Part shown: piece by piece, positions 9,719 through 18,858 of the stretch
Layout: each line of letters begins with the position of its first letter
Numbering within the stretch: the first letter of the stretch is position 1
Origin: Caenimonas koreensis DSM 17982
GTDB lineage: Bacteria > Pseudomonadota > Gammaproteobacteria > Burkholderiales > Burkholderiaceae_C
DNA: 64,000 bases
Assembly (NCBI RefSeq): GCF_009646335.1
Contig: NZ_WJBU01000021.1
Coordinates: forward strand, 1-64,000
Reading direction: 5' to 3'
Notes under the pieces: generated by a model
Database searches by the model: none
What the model was told of the DNA's origin: nothing
The model's input: the letters and a program-made list of their open reading frames with translations, nothing else
Position numbers and translations under genes: made by a program

Positions 9719-10738
9719 ATGCAGATCCATCATTCATTCGCGGCGGCCGCCTTGCTGGCTGGCGCTGTGTGCCTGGGCGTGCAAGCCCAAACACCCGCGC
9801 CCGCACCCGCACCCGCAACTGCGCCTGCGGCTTTGGCTGCTTACCCCAGCAAACCGGTCCGCGTGGTCGTCACCTTCCCGCCTGGCGGCAGCACCGACGT
9901 CGTCATGCGCCTGCTCGTGCCGCGGCTGAACGACAAGCTGGGCCAGCAGGTCGTGGTGGACAACCGCCCCGGCGCCGGCGGCAACATCGGGTTGACGCTG
10001 GTGGCCAAAGCGCCGCCTGACGGCTACATCCTGGGCGTCGGTGCGGCCGGCGCGCTGTCGGCCAACTCAAGCCTTTACGCACAGATGCCGTTCGACGTGC
10101 TCAAGGACTTCAAGCCTGTGACGATGCTGGCGGCCATTCCCTTCGTGATCATCGGCCAGCCCTCTTTGGGCCCGAAGACGCAGAAAGAGTTGATCGCCAT
10201 GGCGAAGGCGCAGCCCGGCAAGTTGTCGATCGCCCACGGCGGCAACGGCACGGCCATGCACCTCACGGCCGAGTTGTTCATGCAGATGGCAGACATCAAG
10301 CTGGTGACGATTCCGTACAAGGGCTCGGGCCCCGCAGCGCTCGACGTGCTTGCGGGCCAGGTGCCGCTGGCCGTCGTTGACCTGCCTTCGGCGCTGCAGC
10401 AGATCAAGGCCGGCAAGCTGGTCGCCTATGCCGTCACCAGCCCGCAGCGCCTGCCCATGCTGCCCGACGTGCCCACCGTCGCCGAGCAGGGCCTCACGGG
10501 CTATGACTCCACCGGCTGGTTCGGCCTCGTCGCGCCTGCGGGCACGCCACCGTCTGTCGTCTCACGCCTGAACACAGAGATCACCGCAGCGCTGAACGAC
10601 AACGAGATCAAGGCGAGCCTGCGCAATCTGGGCGTCGAGCCCGCGCCAAGCAAGCCGGAAGAATTCGAGGCGTACATCAAGAGCGAAAACCTGAAGTGGG
10701 CCAAGGTGATCCGCTCGGCCAACATCAAGCTCGACTGA
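9719..10738 (+). CDS. Bug/TctC-family tripartite tricarboxylate transporter substrate-binding protein
   Basis: A 339-residue periplasmic binding protein. It has a signal peptide ending VQAQ, a Pro-Ala repeat linker (TPAPAPAPATAPAA), and the Bug core: YPSKPVRVVVTFPPGGSTDVVMRLL, VVVDNRPGAGGNIG, and AKAPPDGYILG. GAAGGAG lies 9 bp before the ATG at 9719. No TctA/TctB membrane genes are present, as usual for Bug orphans. It is followed within 8 bp by a flavin monooxygenase and may supply its substrate, an aromatic acid for example; ligand not deducible. Confidence 0.9.
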   Translation: MQIHHSFAAAALLAGAVCLGVQAQTPAPAPAPATAPAALAAYPSKPVRVVVTFPPGGSTDVVMRLLVPRLNDKLGQQVVVDNRPGAGGNIGLTLVAKAPPDGYILGVGAAGALSANSSLYAQMPFDVLKDFKPVTMLAAIPFVIIGQPSLGPKTQKELIAMAKAQPGKLSIAHGGNGTAMHLTAELFMQMADIKLVTIPYKGSGPAALDVLAGQVPLAVVDLPSALQQIKAGKLVAYAVTSPQRLPMLPDVPTVAEQGLTGYDSTGWFGLVAPAGTPPSVVSRLNTEITAALNDNEIKASLRNLGVEPAPSKPEEFEAYIKSENLKWAKVIRSANIKLD

Positions 10739-10745
10739 CGTGGCG

Positions 10746-12392
10746 ATGAAAGACTTCGACACTGACGTGCTGGTCGTCGGCGCAGGCCCCGTCGGCCTCA
10801 CGCTGGCGATGGACCTCGCCTCGCGCGGCGTACGGGTGACCATCGTGGAGACGCGGCGCTACGCCGAGCCGCCCAACGTGAAGTGCAACCACGTGGCTGC
10901 GCGCAGCATGGAGACGTTTCGCCGGCTAGGCGTGGCACAAGCACTGCGCAACGCCGGCCTGCCTGCCGATCACCCGAACGACGTCGTGTTTCGCACGAGC
11001 GTGTGCGGCACCGAACTCACACGCATTCCCATCCCGTGCCGCCGCGACCGCTACAGCGCCACGGGCGGGCCAGACACGTGGTGGCCAACACCGGAACCTC
11101 CGCATCGCATCAACCAGATATTCCTGGAGCCGCTGCTGCTGCAGCACGCCGCTTCGCTCGCGCAAGTGACGCTGCTCAATCGCACACAGTGCATGTCGTT
11201 CGAGCAAGGCGATGGATTCGTCACGGCCACACTGCGCAGTCTCGACACTGATGCCGAGCAGCACATCACGGCAGGCTTTCTGGTGGGCTGCGATGGCGGC
11301 AGCTCCGGCGTGCGCAAGCTGATGGGCGCAAAGCTCGAAGGCACCGCCGTGATCCAGCGCGTGCAATCGACGTACATCCGCGCGCCGCAACTCAAGGCGA
11401 TGATCCCGCAGCCACTCGCCTGGTCGTACTACTCGGTGAACCCGCGCCGCTGCGGCACGATGTTCGCCATCGACGGCCACGACACGTGGCTTGTCCATAA
11501 CCACCTGAACCCCAACGAGCCCGAGTTCGATTCGGTGGATCGCGACTGGTCGATCAAGCAGATCCTCGGCGTGCCGCAGGACTTCGAGTACGAAGTGATC
11601 AGCAAGGAAGACTGGGTCGGTCGGCGCCTGGTCGCCGACAAGTTCCGCGATCGAAACGTGTTCATCGCCGGTGACGCCGCGCACCTGTGGGTGCCGTACG
11701 CGGGCTATGGAATGAACGCCGGCATTGCCGACGCCACCAACCTGGCATGGGTGTTGGCGGCGCGGGTGCAAGGCTGGGGTGGCGAAGTGATCCTCGATGC
11801 GTACGAAGCAGAGCGCATGCCCATCACGATGCAGGTCTCGAACTTCGCCATGGAGCACGCTGCCAAGATGATCAAGGCGCGCAGCGCTGTGCCGGCCAAC
11901 ATCGAAGCGGCCGACACGCAGGGCCAGCAGGCACGCGAGGCGATCGGCCGCGAAGCCTATGAGCTCAATGTGCAGCAGTTCTGCTGCGCGGGCCTGAACT
12001 TCGGCTACTTCTATACACACTCGCCAATCCTGGCGGCGGATGATGAGCCCGCGCCCGCGTACTCGATGGGCGGCTTCACCGAGTCCACGGTGCCCGGGTG
12101 CCGTGCGCCGCACTTCTGGCTGGCGGACGGCCGCTCTCTCTATGACGCATTCGGGCCGGGCTACACCTTGCTGCGCTTCGATGCAAAGGCCGACATCGCC
12201 TCGTGCGCTACTGCGGCGCGGGAGCAGAAGGTGCCGCTGGAAGTGATCGATGTGCAAGGGTCACCCTCCATCCCTGCCGCCTATCGCCACCGGCTCGTGC
12301 TGTGCCGCACGGACCAGCATGTCGCGTGGCGTGGCGACGCATTGCCAAATGACGCGCTTGCGCTGCTGAAGCTTTTGACAGGCCGGCACTGA
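10746..12392 (+). CDS. FAD-dependent aromatic-ring monooxygenase (PheA/TfdB type)
   Basis: About 548 residues, class A flavin hydroxylase that uses NAD(P)H and oxygen to hydroxylate a phenolic or other aromatic ring. It shows the FAD-binding VVGAGPVGLTLAMDLASRG, the DG motif segment LVGCDGGSSGVRKLMG, and the GD motif NVFIAGDAAHLWVPYAGYGMNAGI. A C-terminal thioredoxin-like region typical of phenol hydroxylases follows. The ATG at 10746 is chosen; a GTG two codons earlier is also possible. It follows a Bug protein gene by 7 bp. Substrate unknown. Confidence 0.87.
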   Translation: MKDFDTDVLVVGAGPVGLTLAMDLASRGVRVTIVETRRYAEPPNVKCNHVAARSMETFRRLGVAQALRNAGLPADHPNDVVFRTSVCGTELTRIPIPCRRDRYSATGGPDTWWPTPEPPHRINQIFLEPLLLQHAASLAQVTLLNRTQCMSFEQGDGFVTATLRSLDTDAEQHITAGFLVGCDGGSSGVRKLMGAKLEGTAVIQRVQSTYIRAPQLKAMIPQPLAWSYYSVNPRRCGTMFAIDGHDTWLVHNHLNPNEPEFDSVDRDWSIKQILGVPQDFEYEVISKEDWVGRRLVADKFRDRNVFIAGDAAHLWVPYAGYGMNAGIADATNLAWVLAARVQGWGGEVILDAYEAERMPITMQVSNFAMEHAAKMIKARSAVPANIEAADTQGQQAREAIGREAYELNVQQFCCAGLNFGYFYTHSPILAADDEPAPAYSMGGFTESTVPGCRAPHFWLADGRSLYDAFGPGYTLLRFDAKADIASCATAAREQKVPLEVIDVQGSPSIPAAYRHRLVLCRTDQHVAWRGDALPNDALALLKLLTGRH

Positions 12393-12407
12393 GGCCGGCT
12401 CAACCCG

Positions 12408-12611
12408 CTAAGCCTCCACGCTGCGTTGCGCGCGGTGTTGCGCCGCGTAGCTTCGCACCAGGCGCACAGCCGCGCCCAACACCTTGCGCACCGCGGCGCC
12501 TGCGGCATTCCCGAACTCGTTCACGGCGTCGCCGCGAAGCTCGGACGCACGCTTCTTCGCCGTTTCCATCAGGCGGTTGTATTCGCCGGGCTGGTTGAGG
12601 TAGGTGTTCAT
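12408..12611 (-). CDS. Small hypothetical protein (67 residues)
   Basis: Starts MNTYLNQPGEYNRLMETAKK and has an Ala/Arg-rich amphipathic C-terminal half, with charged residues at helical spacing. AAAGGA lies 8 bp before the ATG, which supports a real gene. It is convergent with the monooxygenase gene and divergent from the LysR gene at 12737. No function is known to me; it may be soluble and basic. Confidence 0.65.
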   Translation of the reverse strand: MNTYLNQPGEYNRLMETAKKRASELRGDAVNEFGNAAGAAVRKVLGAAVRLVRSYAAQHRAQRSVEA

Positions 12612-12736
12612 GGCGCTGTCCTTTCTGGTTGGCGGGTCGGGTGAAGTGAATGTAGGAAAAGGCTGCCCTGGCGGAAACGGCGCGCACCGCAAATTGGCGT
12701 TGCACGGCGCGCAAAGCCAATGAGTACCATCCACCC

Positions 12737-13654
12737 ATGCGCGACCTCCAGTTCGACGACATGCTTCTCTTTGCCCGCGTGGTGGAACTCGGCACGCTGT
12801 CCGCGGTCGCGCGTGAGCGGGATGTGCCCGTCAGCCAGGTGTCGCGCACGCTCTCGCGCATCGAGAAAGCCTGCGGCGCGCGCCTGATCCATCGCTCGAC
12901 GCACGGGCTCTCGCTCACGCCCGAGGGTGAAACATTCGTCGCGTACTGCCACCGCATCACGAGCACGCTCGACGAGCTCGAAGGCGACTTCGCGCACAAG
13001 GCAGGCGATGTGCGTGGCACGGTCAAGGTCGCCGCTTCGACCATCGTCGCGGCCTACCAGCTCGTGCCCAGTCTGGAGGGGCTGCGACAGCTGCATCCGC
13101 ACTTGCGCGTCGAGCTGGAAGTCAGCGATCGCCTCACCGACATGGCGCGCGACGGCATCGACATTGCGATACGCACGGTGAGCGCGCTGCCCGAGACGGT
13201 GGTCGCGCGGCAGATCGGTACGCTGGGCCGCGCGCTGTATGCAGCGCCCTCGTATCTCAAGCGTGCCGGCACACCCAGGCACATCGAAGACCTGCGCGAG
13301 CACGTGCTCATCACCAACAGCCACGTCTCATTTCTCAATGCGTGGCCATTCATCGTCAAGGGCAAGCCCATGGTGTTCGAAGCGGACGGCCACTGGCGCA
13401 CCAACGACACGAACATGGTCGCGACGATGGTGGTGCAAGGCGCCGGCATCGGCCGCCTTGCCACCCTGGTCGGCGACACGCTCGTGCAGCAAAAACTGGT
13501 AGTGCCCGTGCTGGAGGCGCTCGTGGACTACGGCCCGGTGCCTGTGTATGCGGTCACCCTCTCGAGTCGCCACCGGCTGCCCAAGATCAAGGCTTGTATC
13601 GACTACTGGGCCGCATGGCTCGGCAAGAGCACACACACCGCATTCAAGAAATGA
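12737..13654 (+). CDS. LysR-family transcriptional regulator
   Basis: A 305-residue regulator: N-terminal winged HTH (MLLFARVVELGTLSAVARERDVPVSQVSRTLSRIE) and a periplasmic-binding-like effector domain starting near GTVKVAAS. The HTH tail and LTPEGE segment are complete. It is transcribed away from the small 67-residue gene and its stop overlaps the pgpA start (ATGA). Its target is not evident; the divergent small gene and itself are the first candidates. Confidence 0.92.
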   Translation: MRDLQFDDMLLFARVVELGTLSAVARERDVPVSQVSRTLSRIEKACGARLIHRSTHGLSLTPEGETFVAYCHRITSTLDELEGDFAHKAGDVRGTVKVAASTIVAAYQLVPSLEGLRQLHPHLRVELEVSDRLTDMARDGIDIAIRTVSALPETVVARQIGTLGRALYAAPSYLKRAGTPRHIEDLREHVLITNSHVSFLNAWPFIVKGKPMVFEADGHWRTNDTNMVATMVVQGAGIGRLATLVGDTLVQQKLVVPVLEALVDYGPVPVYAVTLSSRHRLPKIKACIDYWAAWLGKSTHTAFKK

Positions 13655-14202
13655 CTCCATCGCAAGCTTCACCCCCCACTGCACTGAACCCGCCTGTGCG
13701 ACCTTCTGTCATCCGCCCCAATGCGCGCTTCATGCTGTCGCATCCGGCGCATTGCATTGCGCTCGGTTTCGGCTCGGGGCTGTCACCCGTCGCGCCGGGC
13801 ACTGCGGGCACGCTGTGGGCGTGGCTCGCCTATGTCGTGCTGCAGATGTGGCTCACGCCGATGCAGATCGGCCTGGTGATTGCAGCGTCACTCGCGGTCG
13901 GCTGGTGGGCCTGCACCGTTGCGGCGGCGAACATGCGCGTGCTCGACCCGGGCGCGATCGTGTGGGATGAAGTGGTCGCCTTCTGGATCATTCTCTGGCT
14001 GGTGATGCCCGCAGGCTTCATGGCCCAGCTCGGTGCGTTCATCTTGTTTCGCATCTTCGACGCCGTAAAACCAGGCCCGGTCGCCTGGGCCGATGACCTC
14101 TTCCACGGCTTCGGCTGGAAGGGCGGCTTTGGCATCATCTTTGACGACTTGGTCGCTGCGTTCTGCACGCTGTTCGTGATCGCGATCTGGAGGGTCTGGT
14201 AA
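13651..14202 (+). CDS. pgpA: Phosphatidylglycerophosphatase A
   Basis: Dephosphorylates phosphatidylglycerophosphate to phosphatidylglycerol at the inner membrane. The 183-residue protein has the family segment FGSGLSPVAPGTAGTL, WDEVVAFW in a membrane helix and the acidic FDAVKPGPVAWADDLFHGFG site. Its ATG at 13651 overlaps the LysR stop and its own stop overlaps the pncC start (TAATG), so translation is coupled. Confidence 0.95.
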   Translation: MTPSQASPPTALNPPVRPSVIRPNARFMLSHPAHCIALGFGSGLSPVAPGTAGTLWAWLAYVVLQMWLTPMQIGLVIAASLAVGWWACTVAAANMRVLDPGAIVWDEVVAFWIILWLVMPAGFMAQLGAFILFRIFDAVKPGPVAWADDLFHGFGWKGGFGIIFDDLVAAFCTLFVIAIWRVW

Positions 14203-14684
14203 TGGCACCGCGTATCGAACAACTGGCGCAAGCCTTGCTCGAGCGGCAATGGATGCTCGCCACGGCAGAAAGCTGCACCGGCGGCATGATCGCCGCCGCC
14301 TGCACCGACCTTGCCGGATCGAGCAGCTGGTTCGAGCGCGGCTTCGTCACCTATTCGAATGAAGCGAAGTCCGAGCTCCTGGGCGTCGATGCGCCCTTGA
14401 TTGCCGCCCACGGCGCAGTCAGCGAAGTGGTCGCCCGTGCAATGGCTTTCGGCGCGGTACGTTTTTCACACGCGCGCGTCAGCGTTGCAGTGACGGGCGT
14501 GGCTGGCCCGACGGGTGGAAGCAAGGACAAACCGGTAGGCACGGTGTGGTTCGGCTTCTCGGTCGATGGCCGGCTCGACAGCGAGATGATGCGATTCGAA
14601 GGCGACCGCGCTGCCGTGCGGCAAGCAACCGTCTCGCATGCGGTGGACGGGCTGATCGCGCGCATTGCCGCAACAGAACTCTGA
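14202..14684 (+). CDS. pncC: CinA-type nicotinamide-nucleotide amidase
   Basis: Hydrolyses NMN to nicotinate mononucleotide in pyridine-nucleotide recycling. The 160-residue CinA C-terminal domain protein carries ATAESCTGGMIAAACTDLAGSS with the catalytic Ser, and VTGVAGPTGGSKDKPVGTVWFG. Stand-alone, with no N-terminal CinA nucleotidase domain. Translationally coupled to pgpA. The NadR-like gene at 32 kb is another NMN-related enzyme in this window. Confidence 0.93.
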   Translation: MAPRIEQLAQALLERQWMLATAESCTGGMIAAACTDLAGSSSWFERGFVTYSNEAKSELLGVDAPLIAAHGAVSEVVARAMAFGAVRFSHARVSVAVTGVAGPTGGSKDKPVGTVWFGFSVDGRLDSEMMRFEGDRAAVRQATVSHAVDGLIARIAATEL

Positions 14685-14688
14685 GGCA

Positions 14689-15855
14689 TCACGCGCGAAG
14701 GATGTGCGCGTCCACGCCTCTGCGCGGCGCGGGCTGTGCGGGCTTGGCATAGCCCAGGCGCGTCCACATCTGCACTGTGCCGCCTTGTGCGCCGGCCAGC
14801 TTGTGAATCTGCGCGTAGGGCGCGGCTTGTTCCGGATATTCCTGCAACGCTTGCGAGAGCGGCTGCATCACCAGGCCTTGTGCAGTAGCCGCCAATTGCG
14901 CTCGCACATAGGCACGCCCCGCATTGATCTGCGTCTTGCGGTCATTGGCGGCGGTGACCATCCAGTAAAAGGCGGGCGTGGCGGCCATGTTCTTGTTGAA
15001 CTCGTCGATCTGGCTGCGCGTGGCCGTGTCATCCGGGCCTGGCGCCTTCGTGCGGTCGAACAGGCCCAGCGCATTGATCGCGCGCAACATCGGCGTGTTG
15101 ACCGAGAGGCCATCACGATGCCTGGCGATTTCGGCCGGCCCAATGCGCAAGACGTTGTAGGACTCCAGTATCGTGCGCGGCGTCACCAGCTCGATGCGCC
15201 ACGCCTCGCTTGCAATCGCGCGGTGCTGCGACACGAGCGCTGCGTCATCGTCAGTGACGAAGCCATTGCGCGCCCCCGTCATCGTTGCAGCACTGTCGAT
15301 GGCGGCGAGCGCTGCAGCTTGCGGCACGCGCGGCTCATATGCACCTCTATGGGTATGGCGATGAAGGATCTGCGCGAACAGCGCATCACGCTGCGCTGCC
15401 GGGTCTTGCGCAAGACGTATGCGCGCCGTGGGCCGCGCATCGACCTTCACGGGCCCAAACTCGCCTTCGGGAAAGAGTTCAATGTCTGCGCGCAAACCAC
15501 GCTCGCGTGCAGCGATGGAGAGCAGCTCCAGGAAGGTGCCCTGGCTCATCATCATCTGGCGCGACAGCGGGTCCGTCTCGGGCAGCAAACGCGTGCGATC
15601 GCAATAGAGCGTGATTTCGTCAGGCCTGGACAAATCCACCAGCCACGACTGCAGGTTGTGCGAATGCGGCGCAAGAATCGCCCAGCCCAGAATCCAGCGG
15701 CGCACATCGCGCTCCTGGCCAGGGCCCGCCCACGCCTGCACAGCCTCAGCCGGGTAGTCACTCGACAGCGAGCAACCTGACAGCGAGAGCGTTGCGGCAG
15801 CGACGGAGAGTCCGCCTGCAACACGAAGAAACTGGCGGCGAGGTAGCTGTGACAT
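14689..15855 (-). CDS. Tat-targeted, lipobox-containing Acg-type nitroreductase-like protein
   Basis: A 388-residue protein with a Tat motif (PRRQFLRVAGG) followed by a hydrophobic stretch and a lipobox-like LSLSGC. The mature part resembles the Acg/nitroreductase-like FMN proteins: HSHNLQSWLVDLSRPDEITLYCDRTRLLPETDPLSRQM and later MTAANDR-type segments. The enzyme activity is not known; a periplasmic, membrane-anchored FMN-binding redox protein is a reasonable reading. AGGAG lies 7 bp upstream of the ATG at 15855. It is divergent from a LysR gene that may control it. Confidence 0.75.
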   Translation of the reverse strand: MSQLPRRQFLRVAGGLSVAAATLSLSGCSLSSDYPAEAVQAWAGPGQERDVRRWILGWAILAPHSHNLQSWLVDLSRPDEITLYCDRTRLLPETDPLSRQMMMSQGTFLELLSIAARERGLRADIELFPEGEFGPVKVDARPTARIRLAQDPAAQRDALFAQILHRHTHRGAYEPRVPQAAALAAIDSAATMTGARNGFVTDDDAALVSQHRAIASEAWRIELVTPRTILESYNVLRIGPAEIARHRDGLSVNTPMLRAINALGLFDRTKAPGPDDTATRSQIDEFNKNMAATPAFYWMVTAANDRKTQINAGRAYVRAQLAATAQGLVMQPLSQALQEYPEQAAPYAQIHKLAGAQGGTVQMWTRLGYAKPAQPAPRRGVDAHILRA

Positions 15856-15969
15856 GGAACGCTCCTGAAGCAAACGGTGTAGGTATGGAGTGATTGTCAG
15901 AAGTGCAGAGGTGTTCGACAATTGCCTAACGCTTCATACCAGCTATTCATAGTTGAATACCGCTCTGCC

Positions 15970-16857
15970 GTGAATCCGCTCGATTTCGACTGGCGACTCA
16001 TTCGCTCATTCCTGGCCGCGCTCGACCATCGCAGCCTGCTCGGCGCCGCCCGCGCGCTCGGCTCGACACAGCCGACGCTCGGTCGTCACATCGCTGAGCT
16101 GGAAAGCCAGCTGGGAGTCGTACTCTTTGAACGCACGGGTCGCGGACTTCTGCCCACCGAAATAGCGCATCGGCTGGCCGAGCCCGCACGAGCCATGGAA
16201 GGCGGCGCTCTGCAGCTCGGGCGCAGTGTGTCCGGCGCTCAGCAAGCCGTGTCCGGCTCGGTACGCATCACGGCAAGCGCGACCGTCGCGTGCTTCGTGA
16301 TGCCCGCTGTACTGGCCCAGATGCGTCTCGCGTTGCCCGACATCCAGATCGACCTGGTCGCCAGCAACGCCGTGAGCAACCTGTTGCGCCGCGAAGCCGA
16401 CATCGCGCTTCGCATGGTGCCGCCCGACCAGGCCAGCCTCATCGCCAAGCGCATCGGCAAGGTCACGCTAGGCGCATATGCCCATCGCGACTATCTGCGG
16501 CGGCGCGGCACGCCCAAGCAGCTGGCCGATCTGGTCAATCACGAGCTGATCGGCCATGACCGCGATGAAGCCATGTTGCGCGGCTTTGCGCAGTTCGGCT
16601 TTCCTGTCGAGCGCGAGGCTTTCGCTTTCCGCACCGACGACCTCGTGGCTTACTGGGAGGCGGTGCGCGCCGGGCTTGGCATTGGCTTCGTTGCCGACTA
16701 CCTGGCGCGCACTGACAACCGGCTCGTTGCTTTGCTGCCGATGCTCAAGATCCCGCCGCTGCCTATCTGGCTGACGGTGCACCGCGAAATTCGCACCAGT
16801 CCGCGCATCCGCGCGGTGTACGATTTCCTGGCAGACGCAGTACCGCGCGCGATCTGA
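15970..16857 (+). CDS. LysR-family transcriptional regulator
   Basis: About 295 residues with the HTH LIRSFLAALDHRSLLGAARALGSTQPTLGRHIAELE and the effector domain starting at GSVRITASATVACFVMP. I chose the GTG at 15970 (NPLDFDWRLIRSF), which gives the usual length; a TTG at 15922 would add 16 residues. It is divergent from the Tat nitroreductase-like gene 114 bp away, the usual layout of a LysR regulator and its target. Confidence 0.9.
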   Translation: MNPLDFDWRLIRSFLAALDHRSLLGAARALGSTQPTLGRHIAELESQLGVVLFERTGRGLLPTEIAHRLAEPARAMEGGALQLGRSVSGAQQAVSGSVRITASATVACFVMPAVLAQMRLALPDIQIDLVASNAVSNLLRREADIALRMVPPDQASLIAKRIGKVTLGAYAHRDYLRRRGTPKQLADLVNHELIGHDRDEAMLRGFAQFGFPVEREAFAFRTDDLVAYWEAVRAGLGIGFVADYLARTDNRLVALLPMLKIPPLPIWLTVHREIRTSPRIRAVYDFLADAVPRAI

Positions 16858-16900
16858 AGCCTGGCAGCAGGCGCCCACCCCACCACCACGAGGAGCCGGC

Positions 16901-17395
16901 ATGCATCCCAACCAGCAAACCATTGAGACGTTCTACCGCGCGTTCGCACAGCTCGACGCCGACACCATGGCCACCTGCTATGCCGACAACGCCACATTCC
17001 AGGACGAAGTCTTCACCCTCAACGGCAAGCGCGAAGTGATGGGCATGTGGCGCATGCTCGTTGAAGCAACCAAGGCCAAGGGCGCCGACGTGTGGAGCCT
17101 GAAGTTCAGCGATGTCAGCGCTGATGCAACCACGGGCCACGCGCATTGGGATGCTCACTATCGCTTCAGCGCCACGGGCCGCATCGTGGACAACAGCATC
17201 GACGCGAAGTTTGAATTCGACCCACAAGGCAAGATCGTCAAGCACATCGACAGCTTCGACTTGTGGAAGTGGTCGCGCCAGGCACTCGGCGCACCCGGCC
17301 TGCTACTGGGCTGGACACCTGTCATACGCAGCAAAGTCAAGAAGACGGCTGCTGCGAACTTGCAGAAGTTCATGGCGAAGGCAAGTGCATCGTGA
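16901..17395 (+). CDS. NTF2-like (SnoaL-type) protein
   Basis: A 164-residue single-domain protein beginning MHPNQQTIETFYRAFAQLDADTMATCYADNATFQDEVFTL, the usual opening of NTF2-like proteins (steroid isomerase, SnoaL, limonene-epoxide hydrolase fold). GAGGAG lies 6 bp before the ATG. The stop overlaps the GTG start of the hydrolase gene (GTGA), so the two are translated together. It may be an enzyme or a ligand-binding partner; the substrate is unknown. Confidence 0.82.
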   Translation: MHPNQQTIETFYRAFAQLDADTMATCYADNATFQDEVFTLNGKREVMGMWRMLVEATKAKGADVWSLKFSDVSADATTGHAHWDAHYRFSATGRIVDNSIDAKFEFDPQGKIVKHIDSFDLWKWSRQALGAPGLLLGWTPVIRSKVKKTAAANLQKFMAKASAS

Positions 17396-18297
17396 GCGGC
17401 GCGGCAGGCTGGTTCGACGGCTTCAATGAATCGCGATTTGCCGTCAACGGCACAGAGATCTTTGCGCGCTTCGGTGGCGCGCAAGACAAGCCCGCGCTGC
17501 TCCTGCTGCATGGCTTTCCGCAAACGCATGCGATCTGGCATCGCATCGCGCAGCAGCTCAAGAACGACTACTTCCTCGTGATGCCCGACTTGCGCGGCTA
17601 CGGCGATTCGGTCAAGGTGCCCGGCCTGGAGGACCACTCCAACTACAGCAAGCGAGCCATGGCGCAGGACATGGTGGGCCTCATGGACTTGTTGCAGACC
17701 CGTGAGTTCTTCGTCTGCGGCCACGACCGTGGTGCGCGCGTGGCGCATCGGCTCGCCGTCGATCATCCGCAGGCCGTGCGCAAACTGTGCCTGATCGACA
17801 TCGCACCCACGCTCGACATGTACGACATGACGAGCATGACGTTCGCACGCTACTACTACCACTGGTTCCATTTGATCCAGCCATCGCCGCTGCCTGAAGC
17901 GATGATCGGCCCCAACGCAAAGATGTACCTGCACGCCAAGCTGGGCGGCTGGGGCGCCGGCGGGCTCGACTACATCGAGCCACGCGCGCTGGCGGAATAC
18001 GAGCGCTGCTTTTGCCGCGCGGAATCCATTCATGCAGCGTGCGAGGACTATCGCGCGAGTGCCGGCATTGACCTCGATCACGACCGCGAAAGCCGCGCCA
18101 GGGGCGAGAAGATCCAGTGCGACACCCACCTGTTGTGGGGCCAGCGCGGTTTGATCGACAAGCTGTTCAAACCAATCGAGCTGTGGCAGGCGCAATGCGC
18201 GGGCAAGGTCACCGGGCACAGCGTGCCGGCCGGGCACTTCATCCCGGAAGAATTGCATGCCGAGACGGCGAAGGAATTGCGGGCGTTCTTCGGCTAG
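17392..18297 (+). CDS. Alpha/beta hydrolase, haloacetate-dehalogenase-like
   Basis: A 301-residue alpha/beta hydrolase. HGFPQTHAIWHRIA holds the oxyanion region, LRGYGDSVKV follows, and the nucleophile elbow is GHDRGAR, with Asp as nucleophile. In fluoroacetate dehalogenases the same Asp motif (GHDRG) is used, together with an Arg pair and a late His (AGHF here). It is therefore more likely a haloacetate dehalogenase or epoxide-hydrolase-like enzyme than a serine esterase. The start GTG overlaps the upstream NTF2-like gene. Substrate not proven. Confidence 0.83.
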   Translation: MSGAAGWFDGFNESRFAVNGTEIFARFGGAQDKPALLLLHGFPQTHAIWHRIAQQLKNDYFLVMPDLRGYGDSVKVPGLEDHSNYSKRAMAQDMVGLMDLLQTREFFVCGHDRGARVAHRLAVDHPQAVRKLCLIDIAPTLDMYDMTSMTFARYYYHWFHLIQPSPLPEAMIGPNAKMYLHAKLGGWGAGGLDYIEPRALAEYERCFCRAESIHAACEDYRASAGIDLDHDRESRARGEKIQCDTHLLWGQRGLIDKLFKPIELWQAQCAGKVTGHSVPAGHFIPEELHAETAKELRAFFG

Positions 18298-18579
18298 TTA
18301 TTTGTCGCCGTAGTGGAACCGGCACGAGATCACGGTCAGCACTTTTAAAGCATCCTTGCCATCGACCGCATAGACAAGCCTGTTCTTCTCATCGATGCGG
18401 CGCGACCAAAACCCCGAAAGATCACCGACGAGTGGTTCGGGCTTGCCCAAGCCCTCAAAGGGCGTGCGTAGCGCTGACTCGATCAAGGTGTTGATGCGTT
18501 TGAGCGTCTTCCTGTCCTGCGACTGCCACCACACATAGTCCGACCAGGCGCTCTGGGTAAAACTGAGATTGGCCGCCAC
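18298..18579 (-). CDS. yoeB: YoeB toxin, mRNA interferase
   Basis: Ribosome-dependent mRNA endonuclease, 93 residues from the GTG at 18579, which lies 1 bp past the yefM stop. It has the family segments RINTLIESALRTPFEGLGKPEPL, SGFWSRRI and EKNRLVYAV, and the C-terminal SCRFHY with the catalytic His-Tyr pair of E. coli YoeB. There is a three-residue tail, GDK, after HY. It forms a two-gene operon with yefM and is silenced by it. Its stop abuts that of the hydrolase gene at 18297, tail to tail. Confidence 0.93.
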   Translation of the reverse strand: MAANLSFTQSAWSDYVWWQSQDRKTLKRINTLIESALRTPFEGLGKPEPLVGDLSGFWSRRIDEKNRLVYAVDGKDALKVLTVISCRFHYGDK

Positions 18580-18580
18580 G

Positions 18581-18835
18581 TCAAGCGGGCGTGAGCTTGC
18601 GGGGGCGCGCTTTGCCTTGTCTGTATTGCGCGATGGACTTGGCAAGGTGAGCAGCGTTGGCCGGGCTCGACAGCAGGTGCAGCGTAGCCATGATGCCGTT
18701 GTACTGGTCGAGCGACATGACCACGGCATCCGGCCCGTCGCGCCGCGTGATGACAGTGACGTCTGCGTCGTCTGCGCACGTGTCGAGGACGCTCTTGAGT
18801 GAGTTGCGTGCTTCGCTGTAGTTAATGAGGCGCAT
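18581..18835 (-). CDS. yefM: YefM antitoxin
   Basis: An 84-residue antitoxin that binds YoeB and represses the operon. The start MRLINYSEARNSLKSVLDTC matches the Phd/YefM DNA-binding fold (YSEAR), and ITRRDGPDAVVMSLDQYN and LLSSPANAAHL match the conserved middle part. The C-terminal RQGKARPRKLTPA would wrap the toxin. A promoter with an overlapping TGTACA box lies 24 bp upstream of the ATG. Confidence 0.93.
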   Translation of the reverse strand: MRLINYSEARNSLKSVLDTCADDADVTVITRRDGPDAVVMSLDQYNGIMATLHLLSSPANAAHLAKSIAQYRQGKARPRKLTPA

Positions 18836-18858
18836 GGCAGATCCTTTTTTGCCAAGTA

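Noticed and set aside
10926..12257. 443-codon minus-strand open frame opposite the monooxygenase
   Set aside because: Shadow of a gene with clear FAD motifs.
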